Shown here: positions 25,954 through 34,892 of the stretch, piece by piece
Position numbering within the stretch: the stretch's first letter is position 1
How the letters are laid out: each line of letters starts with the position of its first letter
Source: Variovorax fucosicus
Lineage (GTDB): Bacteria; Pseudomonadota; Gammaproteobacteria; Burkholderiales; Burkholderiaceae_C
Assembly (NCBI RefSeq): GCF_030316825.1
Contig: NZ_JASZYU010000002.1
Coordinates: forward strand, 930,001 to 994,000
DNA length: 64,000 nucleotides
Reading direction: 5' to 3'
Position numbers and translations under genes: made by a program
Notes under the pieces: generated by a model
Database searches by the model: none
What the model was told of the DNA's origin: nothing
Seen by the model: the letters and a program-made list of their open reading frames with translations, nothing else

Positions 25954-27186
25954 ATGGCTGCTGAACCCTTGCATGTATTGATCGCCGGCGCCGGCATAGG
26001 CGGGTTGTGCTGCGCACTGGCCCTGCAGCGGCGCGGCATTCGCGTGACCGTGCTGGAGCAGGCGCCCGAACTCGGCGAAGTCGGTGCCGGCTTCCAGGTG
26101 AGCGCGAACGGCTCGCGGTGCCTGGCGGACATCGGGCTGGGTGACGAACTGCAGCAGCTGGCGACGCAGGCGGCGGGGAAGCAGGTCCGGCTCTGGAACA
26201 CTGGGCAGACGTGGAAGTTGTTCGACCTGGGTGCTGAATCGGTGCAGAAGTATGGGTTTCCGTACTACCTGATCTACCGGGCAGACCTGCATGCGCTGAT
26301 GGCTCGCCACGTGCGTCAGCGCCAGCCAGGCGCGATTCGCCTGGGCGCCAAGGCGGTGGGTCTGACGCAGGACGCAGAAGGTGTCGAGGTAGAACTTGAG
26401 GGCGGCGAGCGCATTCGTGGCGACGTCCTCGTCGGAGCTGACGGCGTGCACTCGCGCATCCGCCGCGCCATGTTCGGCCAGAGCGATGCCCAGTTCACGG
26501 GTTGCGTTGCTTGGCGTGGACTGGTTCAGCGCGACAAGCTGCCACCGCACCTGCACGCCAACCTGGCCACAAACTGGATCGGCCCCGGCGCCCACGTCAT
26601 TCACTACCCCTTGCGCGAGGGCGCTCTCGTCAACTTTGTGGGCATCGTCGAGCGCAGCGACTGGCAGGTCGAATCCTGGACCGAGCGCGGCAGCGTGGAA
26701 GAATGCATGAACGACTTCAGGCACTGGCATGACGATGTGCATCGCCTGATCCAGGGCATCGACCAGCCCTACAAGTGGGCTTTGCTGAGCCGTCAGCCCA
26801 TGAATAACTGGACGCAGGGCCGGGCCACGCTATTGGGCGACGCCTGCCACTCCACACTGCCTTTCCTCGCTCAAGGCGCCGTGATGGCCTTGGAAGACGG
26901 CGTGGTGCTCGCCCGCTGCCTGGAAGCGCACAAGGACGACCCCGCCGCCGGACTGCTGCGCTATCAGGCGCTGCGCATGGAGCGCACCTCTCGCATCGTG
27001 CTGGGCTCCGCGGCCAACGCGGCGCGTTTTCACAACCCCCTGCTGGCGGACGCCGTCGAGGCGGGTCGCTACGTGGACCGCGAATGGAGCGAAGACAGCG
27101 TTCGGCAGCGCTACGAGTGGCTGTTCAGCTACGACGCCACTGCGGTCGATGTGGTCAGCAAAGCGACCGCTCCTTCCGCCCTCTGA
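25954..27186 (+). CDS. FAD-dependent aromatic monooxygenase (salicylate/3-hydroxybenzoate hydroxylase-like)
   Basis: 410 residues from the ATG at 25954, which has GGAG upstream. The FAD Rossmann motif IAGAGIGGLCCAL is at 10-22, the GD motif VLVGADGVHSRIR lies mid-protein, and GDACHSTLPFLAQGA near residue 300 contacts the FAD ribityl chain. This is the group A flavoprotein hydroxylase layout. The nearest types by motif are salicylate 1-monooxygenase and 3-hydroxybenzoate 6-monooxygenase. It is the first gene of an operon with a class II aldolase, a 2-hydroxyacid dehydrogenase and a Bug protein. Confidence 0.88.
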   Translation: MAAEPLHVLIAGAGIGGLCCALALQRRGIRVTVLEQAPELGEVGAGFQVSANGSRCLADIGLGDELQQLATQAAGKQVRLWNTGQTWKLFDLGAESVQKYGFPYYLIYRADLHALMARHVRQRQPGAIRLGAKAVGLTQDAEGVEVELEGGERIRGDVLVGADGVHSRIRRAMFGQSDAQFTGCVAWRGLVQRDKLPPHLHANLATNWIGPGAHVIHYPLREGALVNFVGIVERSDWQVESWTERGSVEECMNDFRHWHDDVHRLIQGIDQPYKWALLSRQPMNNWTQGRATLLGDACHSTLPFLAQGAVMALEDGVVLARCLEAHKDDPAAGLLRYQALRMERTSRIVLGSAANAARFHNPLLADAVEAGRYVDREWSEDSVRQRYEWLFSYDATAVDVVSKATAPSAL

Positions 27187-27205
27187 AATCTTCACAACTC
27201 AAGCC

Positions 27206-27937
27206 ATGAACAAAGACGCCTTGCCGGTATTGATTCACGACCTGATCCACGCCTTCCAGATCCTCGCCATGGACGGACAGGGCAGCGGGATCTCGGGTCA
27301 CCTCACCGCGCGCCTGCCCAATGCGAGGACCTTCTGGAGCATCCCCTACGGCTACGGCTTCGAGGAGGCAACGGCCGAGGAACTGATCGAATCCGACTTC
27401 GACCTGCGCACGGTCACCGGCACCTTGCCTTGCAACCCCACGCTGAACATCCACACCGAGATCTATGAGGCGCGGCCAGAGGTGTGCTGCATCCTTCACA
27501 CGCATTCCGAGGCGTCGCTGGCCCTGGGCATTGTGGGCAGCAATCTCGAGCCGGTGACACAAAGCGGTGCGCTTTTTTACGAAGACATCGTGCTGTTCGA
27601 CGAGTTCGACGGCATCGTGCTCGACAAGAAGGAAGGCGCCAGCATCGCGACGCGCCTGGGCGCCAACCGAGCCATTCTGCTGCGCAACCATGGCTCGGTG
27701 GTGGTCGGTGAATCCATTGCGGAGACCACCATCGCCGCCACGGTGCTCGAGTTCGCTGCGCGCGTTCAGCTGCAGGCTATGGCGGCCGGAACGCCCAAGA
27801 AGCTGCCGCCCGCCGAGGCGCGCCAGACCAAGGCCTTCCTGCGCCGCACCGACGTGGTGGACCTGCGCTGGCAGCTGCTGGTTCGACAGGCCCGCAGACA
27901 CAACCCCCGCTTCAACTATGAGAGAACCTTTGCATGA
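27206..27937 (+). CDS. Class II aldolase/adducin-family protein
   Basis: 243 residues from the ATG at 27206. GSGISGHLTARLP opens the fold. HTEIYEARPEVCCILHTHSE carries the HxH metal ligands of the L-fuculose-phosphate aldolase superfamily, and LLRNHGSVVVGESI gives the third His. Enzymes of this group cleave or decarboxylate hydroxy- and oxo-acids. The stop overlaps the start of the next gene by 4 bp (ATGA), so the two are co-translated. Confidence 0.87.
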   Translation: MNKDALPVLIHDLIHAFQILAMDGQGSGISGHLTARLPNARTFWSIPYGYGFEEATAEELIESDFDLRTVTGTLPCNPTLNIHTEIYEARPEVCCILHTHSEASLALGIVGSNLEPVTQSGALFYEDIVLFDEFDGIVLDKKEGASIATRLGANRAILLRNHGSVVVGESIAETTIAATVLEFAARVQLQAMAAGTPKKLPPAEARQTKAFLRRTDVVDLRWQLLVRQARRHNPRFNYERTFA

Positions 27938-28890
27938 AAGTAGCTTCCACCCAGCGTCCCGTTAAGGTCCTGATGCTGTTGACCTCGGACTTCGTCACGG
28001 CCCGCTATGAGGCTCTGCGCGCACGCGCCCCAGAACTGAACGTCGTCACGCGCATCGATGGGGACACAGACCCGGATGTCACCGCGCTCTTCGCTTTCAA
28101 GTTGCCGGCCGGTCTGTTACCGCGGCTGCCGAATCTTCAGCTGGCTGCTTCGGTTGGCGCCGGCGCCGACGGCATCCTCGGGGCGCCCGACTTGCCGGCG
28201 AGCGTCAAGGTCACCCGCGCCGTGGAGCCCGGCCTCGGCCTTAGCATGGCGCAATATGTGTCGCTGCAGATCCTGCAGCATTTCCGCGCGTTGCCGACGC
28301 TGCAGGCCCAGTATGCCGCACACGAATGGAAGCGCGTGGCCGTGCCGGATTCGCGCGAGTACACGGTCGGCATCATGGGGCTCGGATCGATCGGTTCTGT
28401 GGTCGCCGATGTAGTGGCCGCACTCGGCTTCAAAGTCATCGGCTGGACGCGTTCTGAAGGCCGGGCGGCCCGGGTCCCGGTATTCGTGGGCGAGCAAGGC
28501 ATGGATGAATTCCTCGGCCAGTGCAACTACCTCGTGTGCCTCCTGCCGAGCACAGCCCAGACCGCCGGACTGATCAACCGTGCCTTTCTGTCGAAGCTGC
28601 CGCAGGGCGCTTATGTAATCAACGCAGCGCGTGGCGGGATCGTGGTTGAGGCAGATCTGCTGGCCCTGGTCGATGAAGGCCATCTGGGCGGGGCGGCCTT
28701 CGACGTTTTCGCCACCGAGCCTCTGCCCGCCAGCAGCCCGTTCTGGGGCCATGAAAAGGTGCTGGTGACGCCGCACATTGCGGCCCAGCCATCGGTGGGC
28801 CCAGTGGTCGAGCAATTCCTCGAGAACTTGCAAAGGCTGGAGCGTGGAGATCCGTTGATCAACGAAGTCGACAGATCCCTGGGCTACTGA
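27934..28890 (+). CDS. D-isomer-specific 2-hydroxyacid dehydrogenase
   Basis: 318 residues. The NAD(P) domain has VGIMGLGSIGSVVADVV. The catalytic trio appears as Arg in NAARGGIVVE, Glu in FATEPLP and His in TPHIAAQPS. The length and the weak N-terminal catalytic half resemble glyoxylate/hydroxypyruvate reductase A. It probably reduces the 2-oxoacid released by the preceding aldolase. The same aldolase-dehydrogenase-Bug order recurs at 49514-52262. Confidence 0.88.
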   Translation: MKVASTQRPVKVLMLLTSDFVTARYEALRARAPELNVVTRIDGDTDPDVTALFAFKLPAGLLPRLPNLQLAASVGAGADGILGAPDLPASVKVTRAVEPGLGLSMAQYVSLQILQHFRALPTLQAQYAAHEWKRVAVPDSREYTVGIMGLGSIGSVVADVVAALGFKVIGWTRSEGRAARVPVFVGEQGMDEFLGQCNYLVCLLPSTAQTAGLINRAFLSKLPQGAYVINAARGGIVVEADLLALVDEGHLGGAAFDVFATEPLPASSPFWGHEKVLVTPHIAAQPSVGPVVEQFLENLQRLERGDPLINEVDRSLGY

Positions 28891-28939
28891 GTCGCTGCGC
28901 GCCGACACTTTTAATCATTAAACACAACGGAGACATCGC

Positions 28940-29917
28940 ATGGCAAAACGCAAATTGCTCTATGGATTGGGCGCTGCCCTGGCACTTGGAGTCGCCCACC
29001 AGCCCGGCCTAGCGGCCGATGCCTATCCCTCAAAGCCAATCAAGGTCATCCTGCCTTTCGCGACCGGTGGCCAATCGGACGTTGTGGCCAGGCTCCTCGC
29101 GGCCCGTCTGTCGACCGGCCTCGGCCAACCGATGGTTGTCGAAAACATTCCCGGCGCGGGCGGAATGATTGCCGCTGCCAACGTGGCGCGCGCCGCGCCC
29201 GACGGGTATACGCTGTTTCTGGCGAACGCTAGCACGTTGACAATTGCGCCGTATCTGCAGAAGGGCGTCAACGTCAAGCCGACTGACTTCACACCAGTGA
29301 CCACCGTAAGCCAGTTTCCGCTCGTGCTGGTTGTCAATGCCGCGTCGCCCTACAGATCGCTCGCCGATGTGATCGCGGCTGCAAAGGCCCGACCCGACAA
29401 GCTGAGCTTCGCGTCTCCGGGGTATGGCACCACCCCGCACCTGATCGGAGAAACATTCAGGCGCGAGGCGGCGATCGAGATTACGCACGTGCCGTACAAG
29501 GGCGGTGCGCCAGCGCTGAATGACTTGCTGGGCCGCCAGGTTGATCTCTTCTTCGAGGCGCCCAGTACGCTGCTACCGCAGATAGCTGCCGGCAAGATTC
29601 GTCCGCTCGCTGTTACCAGCAAGACGCGCATGAGCGCACTCCCCGACGTGCGAACCGTGGCCGAGCAAGGGATGCCCCAGCTGACGCTTCAGAGCTGGTC
29701 GGCCCTTGTCGCGCCTCCAAACACCCCTGCCGACGTGGTAGCGCGCCTGCGTATCGAGACAGAAAAGGTTCTTAAGAACCCGGACATCGTGAACAAGCTG
29801 CAGGAGTTGGGCTTCGAAGCCACGTCAAGCACGCCTCAGGAACTTACCCGTATGGTTCGCGACGAAGGCGCTACTTGGTCGAAACTGATCAAGGAACGAA
29901 ACATCACCGTCGATTAG
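28940..29917 (+). CDS. Bug/TctC-family substrate-binding protein
   Basis: 325 residues with a signal peptide (MAKRKLLYGLGAALALGVAH, cut after LAA) and mature start DAYPSKPIKVILPFATGG. GGMIAAANVARAAPDGYTLF is the second family block. GGAG precedes the ATG. It ends the monooxygenase operon and overlaps the stop of the convergent M20 gene by 4 bp. It would deliver the pathway substrate or a related carboxylate. Confidence 0.9.
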   Translation: MAKRKLLYGLGAALALGVAHQPGLAADAYPSKPIKVILPFATGGQSDVVARLLAARLSTGLGQPMVVENIPGAGGMIAAANVARAAPDGYTLFLANASTLTIAPYLQKGVNVKPTDFTPVTTVSQFPLVLVVNAASPYRSLADVIAAAKARPDKLSFASPGYGTTPHLIGETFRREAAIEITHVPYKGGAPALNDLLGRQVDLFFEAPSTLLPQIAAGKIRPLAVTSKTRMSALPDVRTVAEQGMPQLTLQSWSALVAPPNTPADVVARLRIETEKVLKNPDIVNKLQELGFEATSSTPQELTRMVRDEGATWSKLIKERNITVD

Positions 29918-31125
29918 GGTCCCGGGGCCAGAAAGCGCTCCACAAGCCGAACCCAGTAGGTGGCGCCCAGCGGAATCAATGCATCATTGAAATCGTAGCT
30001 TGGGTTGTGGAGGCTGCAGGGGCCCGGCCCGTGCGGCATTGAGCGATGCGCTCCGTCGCCGTTCCCGATGAAAGCATAGGCGCCGGGCCGCACCTGCAAC
30101 ATAAAAGCGAAGTCTTCCGCCGTCATCGCGGGCTCCTGCACCAGGACGTTGTTCGCGCCGACGATGTCGGTCATCACGCCATGGGCAAAGGCGGCTTCGG
30201 CCACGGAATTAATGGTGGGAGGATAGCTGCGGTTGAAGCGCACCTCGCTGCGCGCGTCGTGTGCACTGCACACATGGCTGGCGATCTGCGTCATACGCTG
30301 CTCGATGAGGTCCAGCGTCGGTAACGAGAAAGTGCGGATCGTGCCCCTCAACTCGCAGTTGTCGGCAATGACGTTGTTCGACTCACCGGCCCGAAGCACG
30401 GTCACAGTCAACACGGCGGCTTCGTCCGGCTTCTTGTTGCGCGAAAGGATATTCTGAAAGGCCTGTACCACCTCGCAGGCCACGGGTATCGGGTCGACGG
30501 CCGTGTGCGGCAGCGCTGCATGGCCGCCCTTGCCGTGAATGATCACGGTGAACTCAGTGCTCGATGCCATCACACCGCCCGGGCTCACGGCAAACTGGCC
30601 TTCGGCCATACCCGGCCAGTTGTGCATGCCGAACACGGCGTCGACAGGAAACTTATCGAACAAGCCGTCCTCGATCATGGCGCGCGCGCCCGCGCCACCC
30701 TCTTCGGCGGGCTGAAAGATGAAGTGCACGGTGCCATCAAACAGGCGGTTCTGCGCCAGATGCCGTGCGGCCGCCAGCAGCATCGCGACATGACCGTCGT
30801 GTCCGCACGCATGCATCTTGCCGGGGTGCGTGCTCGCGTGGCCGAAAGTGTTGAGCTCCGTCACGCGCAGCGCGTCCATGTCGGCTCGAAGGCCGATGGC
30901 CTTTTTCCCGCTGCCTTGGCGGAGCGAGCCCACCACGCCGGTGCGCGCGAGGCCACGATGCACGGCGATGCCGCATTGCTCCAGTTCAGCTGCGATCAAG
31001 TCGGAAGTGCGGAATTCTTCGTATCGCAGCTCGGGGTGCGCATGGATGTCGCGTCTCAGCTTGGCGTTCGTCTCGGTGCGGGCGACGATGGCGTCGATCA
31101 ATGCCCTGCGGGTGCTCGTAGTCAT
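29914..31125 (-). CDS. M20-family amidohydrolase (hippurate hydrolase-like)
   Basis: 403 residues from the ATG at 31125, whose ATGA overlaps the stop of the upstream aminotransferase gene. MHACGHDGH (C107, H109) binds the Mn pair, QPAEEGG (E141/E142) is the catalytic region, and MTAEDFAFML near the C-terminus supplies the last ligand. This is the M20D group that hydrolyses N-acyl amino acids such as hippurate or N-acetyl amino acids. With a HisC-like aminotransferase and an amino-acid ABC transporter upstream, it suggests uptake and breakdown of an acylated or aromatic amino acid. Confidence 0.9.
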   Translation of the reverse strand: MTTSTRRALIDAIVARTETNAKLRRDIHAHPELRYEEFRTSDLIAAELEQCGIAVHRGLARTGVVGSLRQGSGKKAIGLRADMDALRVTELNTFGHASTHPGKMHACGHDGHVAMLLAAARHLAQNRLFDGTVHFIFQPAEEGGAGARAMIEDGLFDKFPVDAVFGMHNWPGMAEGQFAVSPGGVMASSTEFTVIIHGKGGHAALPHTAVDPIPVACEVVQAFQNILSRNKKPDEAAVLTVTVLRAGESNNVIADNCELRGTIRTFSLPTLDLIEQRMTQIASHVCSAHDARSEVRFNRSYPPTINSVAEAAFAHGVMTDIVGANNVLVQEPAMTAEDFAFMLQVRPGAYAFIGNGDGAHRSMPHGPGPCSLHNPSYDFNDALIPLGATYWVRLVERFLAPGP

Positions 31126-32231
31126 GCAGCGGGTCTTAGTTCTTGTGCGAGTGCGTCGAGGAAGCGCGAGTTTTCGATCGAGGTGCCAATACTCACTCGC
31201 AACCAGTCCTTGAGCCCGTAGGAGCCAAGCGGCCGCGCGATGAGGCCGTGCTGTTCTAGCCGGCCGGCCAGTGCGGCGCTGTCCCCAGTCTGCACGGACA
31301 CGAAGTTGGTCGACGACTTCAGATGGCGCAGTCCCCGAGCACTGAAGGCTGTGCACAGCTGTTCGTGGCCTTCGCTGTTGACGGCAAGCGTGCGCGCGAG
31401 GAAGTCGGCGTCGGTCAACGCGGCCACAGCGCCGGCCTGTGCGGGCTGCGAAACCTGGAACGGCGAGCGTACCCGGCGCAGCATGCCGGCCAGCGCGGGC
31501 TGCGCAATGCCGTAGCCCACGCGAAGACCGGCCAGCCCGTACGCCTTGGAGAAGGTGCGCGTCACGAGTAGGTGGGGGTGGCGGCGCACCCAGGCGACGG
31601 CGTCGCCCCGAGTCGCGGCGGGTAGGTATTCCAGGTAGGCCTCGTCGAGCACGACCACCGTTCCGTCAGGCTGGGCTCCGATGAAGGCTTCTAGCGTATC
31701 GGGGTCAACGCTGGTACCGGTCGGGTTTCCCGGATTCGCGATGTACACGAGCGAGATGGGCTGGCGCTTGCCGTGGCGAAGCATCTCGCCGAGATCGACC
31801 GTAAAGTCTGGCGACGGCACCACGATAGACGTCGCGCCCACGCGCTGCGCCGCGTTCACGTAGGCCTGGAACGAGTATTGCGCGTAGAGCGTGAAGCGGC
31901 CTGTACTCAGAAGGGCCGTTGTCGCCATGCCGATCACGCTCTCGGAGCCGGCGCCGGTCACCACCCAGTCCGGCGGCACATCGAGCTGTCGAGCTAGCGC
32001 CTGGGCGAGGTCGGTGCAGTCGTTGTCCGGGTAGCGGGAAAGGTCGATCGACGACGCGGCCAGAGCCTCCAATGCGCGGGGGCTGGCACCGAGTGGGTTC
32101 TCGTTCGATGCAAGCTTGACTATGTGCGCGAGGGGCATGTCGATGCGGCGGGCGAGGTCTTCCATTGGCAAGCCCGGCGAGTACGACTTGAGCTGCTCAA
32201 TGTGCGGGGGATAGACGGGTGCAGTTCTCAC
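31122..32231 (-). CDS. Histidinol-phosphate aminotransferase-like enzyme (HisC family)
   Basis: 369 residues from the GTG at 32231 (MRTAPVYPPHIEQLKSYSPG). SNENPLG (42-48), NPGNPTGT (166-173), DEAYLEY (196-202) and the PLP lysine K229 in TRTFSKAYGLAGLRVG match HisC. It is not in a his operon; it sits between an amino-acid ABC transporter and an M20 amidohydrolase, so it more likely transaminates an aromatic or other amino acid taken up by that transporter. No strong ribosome site is seen at the GTG, so the exact start is uncertain. Confidence 0.85.
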   Translation of the reverse strand: MRTAPVYPPHIEQLKSYSPGLPMEDLARRIDMPLAHIVKLASNENPLGASPRALEALAASSIDLSRYPDNDCTDLAQALARQLDVPPDWVVTGAGSESVIGMATTALLSTGRFTLYAQYSFQAYVNAAQRVGATSIVVPSPDFTVDLGEMLRHGKRQPISLVYIANPGNPTGTSVDPDTLEAFIGAQPDGTVVVLDEAYLEYLPAATRGDAVAWVRRHPHLLVTRTFSKAYGLAGLRVGYGIAQPALAGMLRRVRSPFQVSQPAQAGAVAALTDADFLARTLAVNSEGHEQLCTAFSARGLRHLKSSTNFVSVQTGDSAALAGRLEQHGLIARPLGSYGLKDWLRVSIGTSIENSRFLDALAQELRPAA

Positions 32232-32286
32232 GGGTGTTGTCTTTCGATGTTTTGGATGAAGAGGAAGTCCGGGCGCGAGAAGATCA

Positions 32287-32979
32287 TCAGCCGGCGCGGG
32301 CAATTCGTTCCTGCAGCGCACGCACATAGCTGGAGAGCGCGAAGGAAATGCAGAAGTAGAAGATTGCGATGAAAAGGTACATCTCGACCAGGCGGCCGTC
32401 GCGCTGCGCGACCTTCGAGGCAGTACCGAAGAGATCGTCCAGGGAGAGCACGTAGACCAGCGAGGTGTCCTGGAACAACACGATGAACTGCATGAGCAGT
32501 ACCGGCAGCATCTTGCGCAGCGCCTGTGGCAGCACGATGTAGAGAAAGGCGCTCATGCGGTTCATGCCGAGGGCTTGTGCTGCGGCGACCTGCCCGTTCG
32601 GCATCGTGCGGATGCCGGAACGGATGATCTCGCAGAAGTACGCCGCTTCGAAGAGCACGAAACTCAGGTAGGCTGACACGGGGGCGCTGAACGGCACGGG
32701 CGTGGGCGAGCCGACCACCCATGCCACGACGTAGGGCGCAAGCACATAGAAGGCGAAGAGCCAGAGCACCAGCGGAATGGCGCGGAACACGTTGGCGTAC
32801 GCGTCGCCGAAGGCGCGCAACAGCCTGCTCTTGCTGAGCCGGGCCATCGCGATCCCACAGCCGAGCAGCAGGCCCGAGAAGCCGGCCACGAGCGTGAGCT
32901 TCACGGTGAATGCAAGGCCCGTCGTGAGCAGGTAGGGCAGGGAAACCCAGATGGCGGCGAAGTCGAATCCGGAGAACAT
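32287..32979 (-). CDS. Amino-acid ABC transporter permease (GltK-like)
   Basis: 230 residues from the ATG at 32979, five or so membrane spans. The EAA loop is AYFCEIIRSGIRTMPNGQVAAAQALG-like: E-I-I-R-S-G-I near 120 and AAQALGMNRMSAF after it, typical of glutamate/polar amino acid permeases. The start is 5 bp behind the stop of the first permease. It forms the inner-membrane channel with that permease and the ATPase encoded at 36912. Confidence 0.88.
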   Translation of the reverse strand: MFSGFDFAAIWVSLPYLLTTGLAFTVKLTLVAGFSGLLLGCGIAMARLSKSRLLRAFGDAYANVFRAIPLVLWLFAFYVLAPYVVAWVVGSPTPVPFSAPVSAYLSFVLFEAAYFCEIIRSGIRTMPNGQVAAAQALGMNRMSAFLYIVLPQALRKMLPVLLMQFIVLFQDTSLVYVLSLDDLFGTASKVAQRDGRLVEMYLFIAIFYFCISFALSSYVRALQERIARAG

Positions 32980-32984
32980 GGCGC

Positions 32985-33713
32985 TTACTTCCCGCCGAAG
33001 CCGGGCAGTTCGAGGCGGCGCTCGAAGCGGCGCATCACCGTGACGATCACGAAGTTCAGGATCACATAGATGGTGAGCGCTGCCAGAAAGGCCTCGAACA
33101 CCCGGAAGGAGAACTCCTGCATCGAATGCGCCTGCGCGGTCAGCTCGACGAAGCCGATCGTCAGGCCGATGGACGTGGCCTTCACGGTGCCCATGGCATC
33201 GGTGGTCAGCATCGGCCAGGTGATGCGAAACGCGCGCGGCAGCAGCACGTACCTGTACGACTGAGAGAGGGTCATGCCCAGCGCCGCCGCGGCTAATTGC
33301 TGGCCGCGCGCGAGGGCCTGAATGCCGCTGCGCAGCTGCTCGCCCACGCGCGCCGCCATGTAGCAGCCGATGCCGATCACCACGGTGAAAAACGGCGCCG
33401 CCTCCCACTGCTTGACCCATTCTCCGGGTGCTTTCGGAAGCAGTTCGGGAAGCACGAAATACCAGATGAAGAGCTGCACAATGAGCGGAATGTTGCGAAA
33501 CACCTCGACATAGATGCGGCCTGCGGCTTGCGCCTTCCTGGAAGGATGCGTGCGCAGCACACCGACCGCGGTGCCGAGCGTCAGCGCCAACACGAAAATC
33601 AACAGCGTGGCAGCCACGGTGTTCGCGAGGCCGACGGCGAGCAGGTAGCCATAGGCGCCGCCTCCGTTGGGCGACTGTTCGAGGAACACCCGCCAATTCC
33701 ATTGGTAGTTCAC
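32985..33713 (-). CDS. Amino-acid ABC transporter permease (GltJ-like)
   Basis: 242 residues from a GTG at 33713 (MNYQWNWRVFLEQSPNG), which matches the start of GltJ permeases. VGEQLRSGIQALARGQQLAA followed by AALGMTLSQSYRYVLLP is the EAA loop. It lies 14 bp behind the binding-protein gene and 5 bp ahead of the second permease. The start is set by homology to GltJ; the upstream GGGGC is a weak ribosome site. Confidence 0.87.
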   Translation of the reverse strand: MNYQWNWRVFLEQSPNGGGAYGYLLAVGLANTVAATLLIFVLALTLGTAVGVLRTHPSRKAQAAGRIYVEVFRNIPLIVQLFIWYFVLPELLPKAPGEWVKQWEAAPFFTVVIGIGCYMAARVGEQLRSGIQALARGQQLAAAALGMTLSQSYRYVLLPRAFRITWPMLTTDAMGTVKATSIGLTIGFVELTAQAHSMQEFSFRVFEAFLAALTIYVILNFVIVTVMRRFERRLELPGFGGK

Positions 33714-33727
33714 GCGATGCCCCGTGA

Positions 33728-34651
33728 TCAGTAAGCGGTGAGGTCGATCGAGTCTGTGGGCTTGGCGTAGGCCTTCTTGAGCGCGGCACCCATCGGGAAG
33801 TTCATTCGCAGCCCGCGTGGCGGGATGGGATGTACGAACCACTTGTCGTAGTTGGCCTTTGCGGCCGGCGACGTGAGGTACGCGGTCAGCGCCTTGTCAA
33901 CTGCAGCCTTGAACTGAGGGTCATCGCGTCGCATCACGAGGCCATACGGCGCGGGCGGGGTGAGGATATCGGGCGAGATTAAATAATCTTCCGGATTCTT
34001 GGCGCTGGCGATGACGCTGGCGAGCAGCACATCGTCGCTGACCAGCGCCGCCGCCCGGCCTGTCGAGAGCATCAGGAACGCCTCGGGCTGGTCCTTGGCG
34101 CTGACGATGCGCATGTTCAGGTTCTGCTTCTGGTTCATCTCGTTGAGGATGACCATGTGGTTCGTGCCTGGCACGGCTACGACGGTCTTTCCCGCGAGAT
34201 CGGCAATCGACTTGAGGTTGCTGCTCTTCTTGGCAGCGAACGCGGTGGCCGTCAGAAAGAATGTGTTGCTGAACGAGACCTGCTTCTGGCGCTCCGCGTT
34301 GTTGCTGACGCTGGCGCAATCGAGGTCGATGGTGCCGTTGCCTAGCAGCGCGAGGCGGGTCTGCGCCGTCACAGGTTTGAGCTCGACCTGGAGTGCCTTG
34401 ATACCGGCATCGGCCTTCAGGCTGTCGACCAGGGCCTTGCAGATGTCGACCGTGAAGCCGATCACCTTCTGGTTGTCGTCCACGTAGGCGAAGGGAACCT
34501 GGTTTTCCCGCACGCCGAGCGCGATCGTGCCTGTGTCGGCGAGCTTCTTCAGCGTGCCTGACAGCGGCGCTGCCAGCGTCTGCGCCGAACTCGTCGAAAA
34601 GCTTGTTGCCAGAGCGACGCCGACGATCCATGTGGGGAGAGGATTGCGCAT
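33728..34651 (-). CDS. Amino-acid ABC transporter substrate-binding protein (GltI-like)
   Basis: 307 residues from the ATG at 34651, with GAAGG upstream and a signal peptide ending STSSAQT. SGTLKKLADTGTIALGVREN, VGFTVDIC-like FTVDICKALV and DLDCASVSNNAERQK belong to the glutamate/aspartate-type SBP family. First gene of a minus-strand unit SBP-permease-permease-HisC-M20. The gene for the ATPase is separate, at 36912, beyond the LysR gene. Confidence 0.9.
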   Translation of the reverse strand: MRNPLPTWIVGVALATSFSTSSAQTLAAPLSGTLKKLADTGTIALGVRENQVPFAYVDDNQKVIGFTVDICKALVDSLKADAGIKALQVELKPVTAQTRLALLGNGTIDLDCASVSNNAERQKQVSFSNTFFLTATAFAAKKSSNLKSIADLAGKTVVAVPGTNHMVILNEMNQKQNLNMRIVSAKDQPEAFLMLSTGRAAALVSDDVLLASVIASAKNPEDYLISPDILTPPAPYGLVMRRDDPQFKAAVDKALTAYLTSPAAKANYDKWFVHPIPPRGLRMNFPMGAALKKAYAKPTDSIDLTAY

Positions 34652-34892
34652 CTTTTTTCCTTCAGAAAGAGTGGAGGGGAGACCAACGGATGGTCTATGC
34701 CGCGATGCGGGCTGTCCATGCCGCCGTCGGCATCGCGATTCCACATCGCTATCAGTCGGAAGCGAACGCGGCGTGGTGTGAGTACTCATGAGCCGGCGGG
34801 CGATGCGCAACGGCAATCTCGATGACACCGAAGCTGTGGACGCGCAGTGTCACTGCGCACACGATGGCTGGTCACTTCAGGAGGTCACCGCC

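Noticed and set aside
31122..32231. Biosynthetic hisC
   Set aside because: No other his gene is nearby; the operon partners are an amino-acid ABC transporter and an M20 amidohydrolase, so a catabolic role is more likely, though not proven.
32287..33789. Apparent 500-residue fused permease
   Set aside because: The first half is a wrong-frame reading of the GltJ-like gene; the GltK-like permease starts at 32979.
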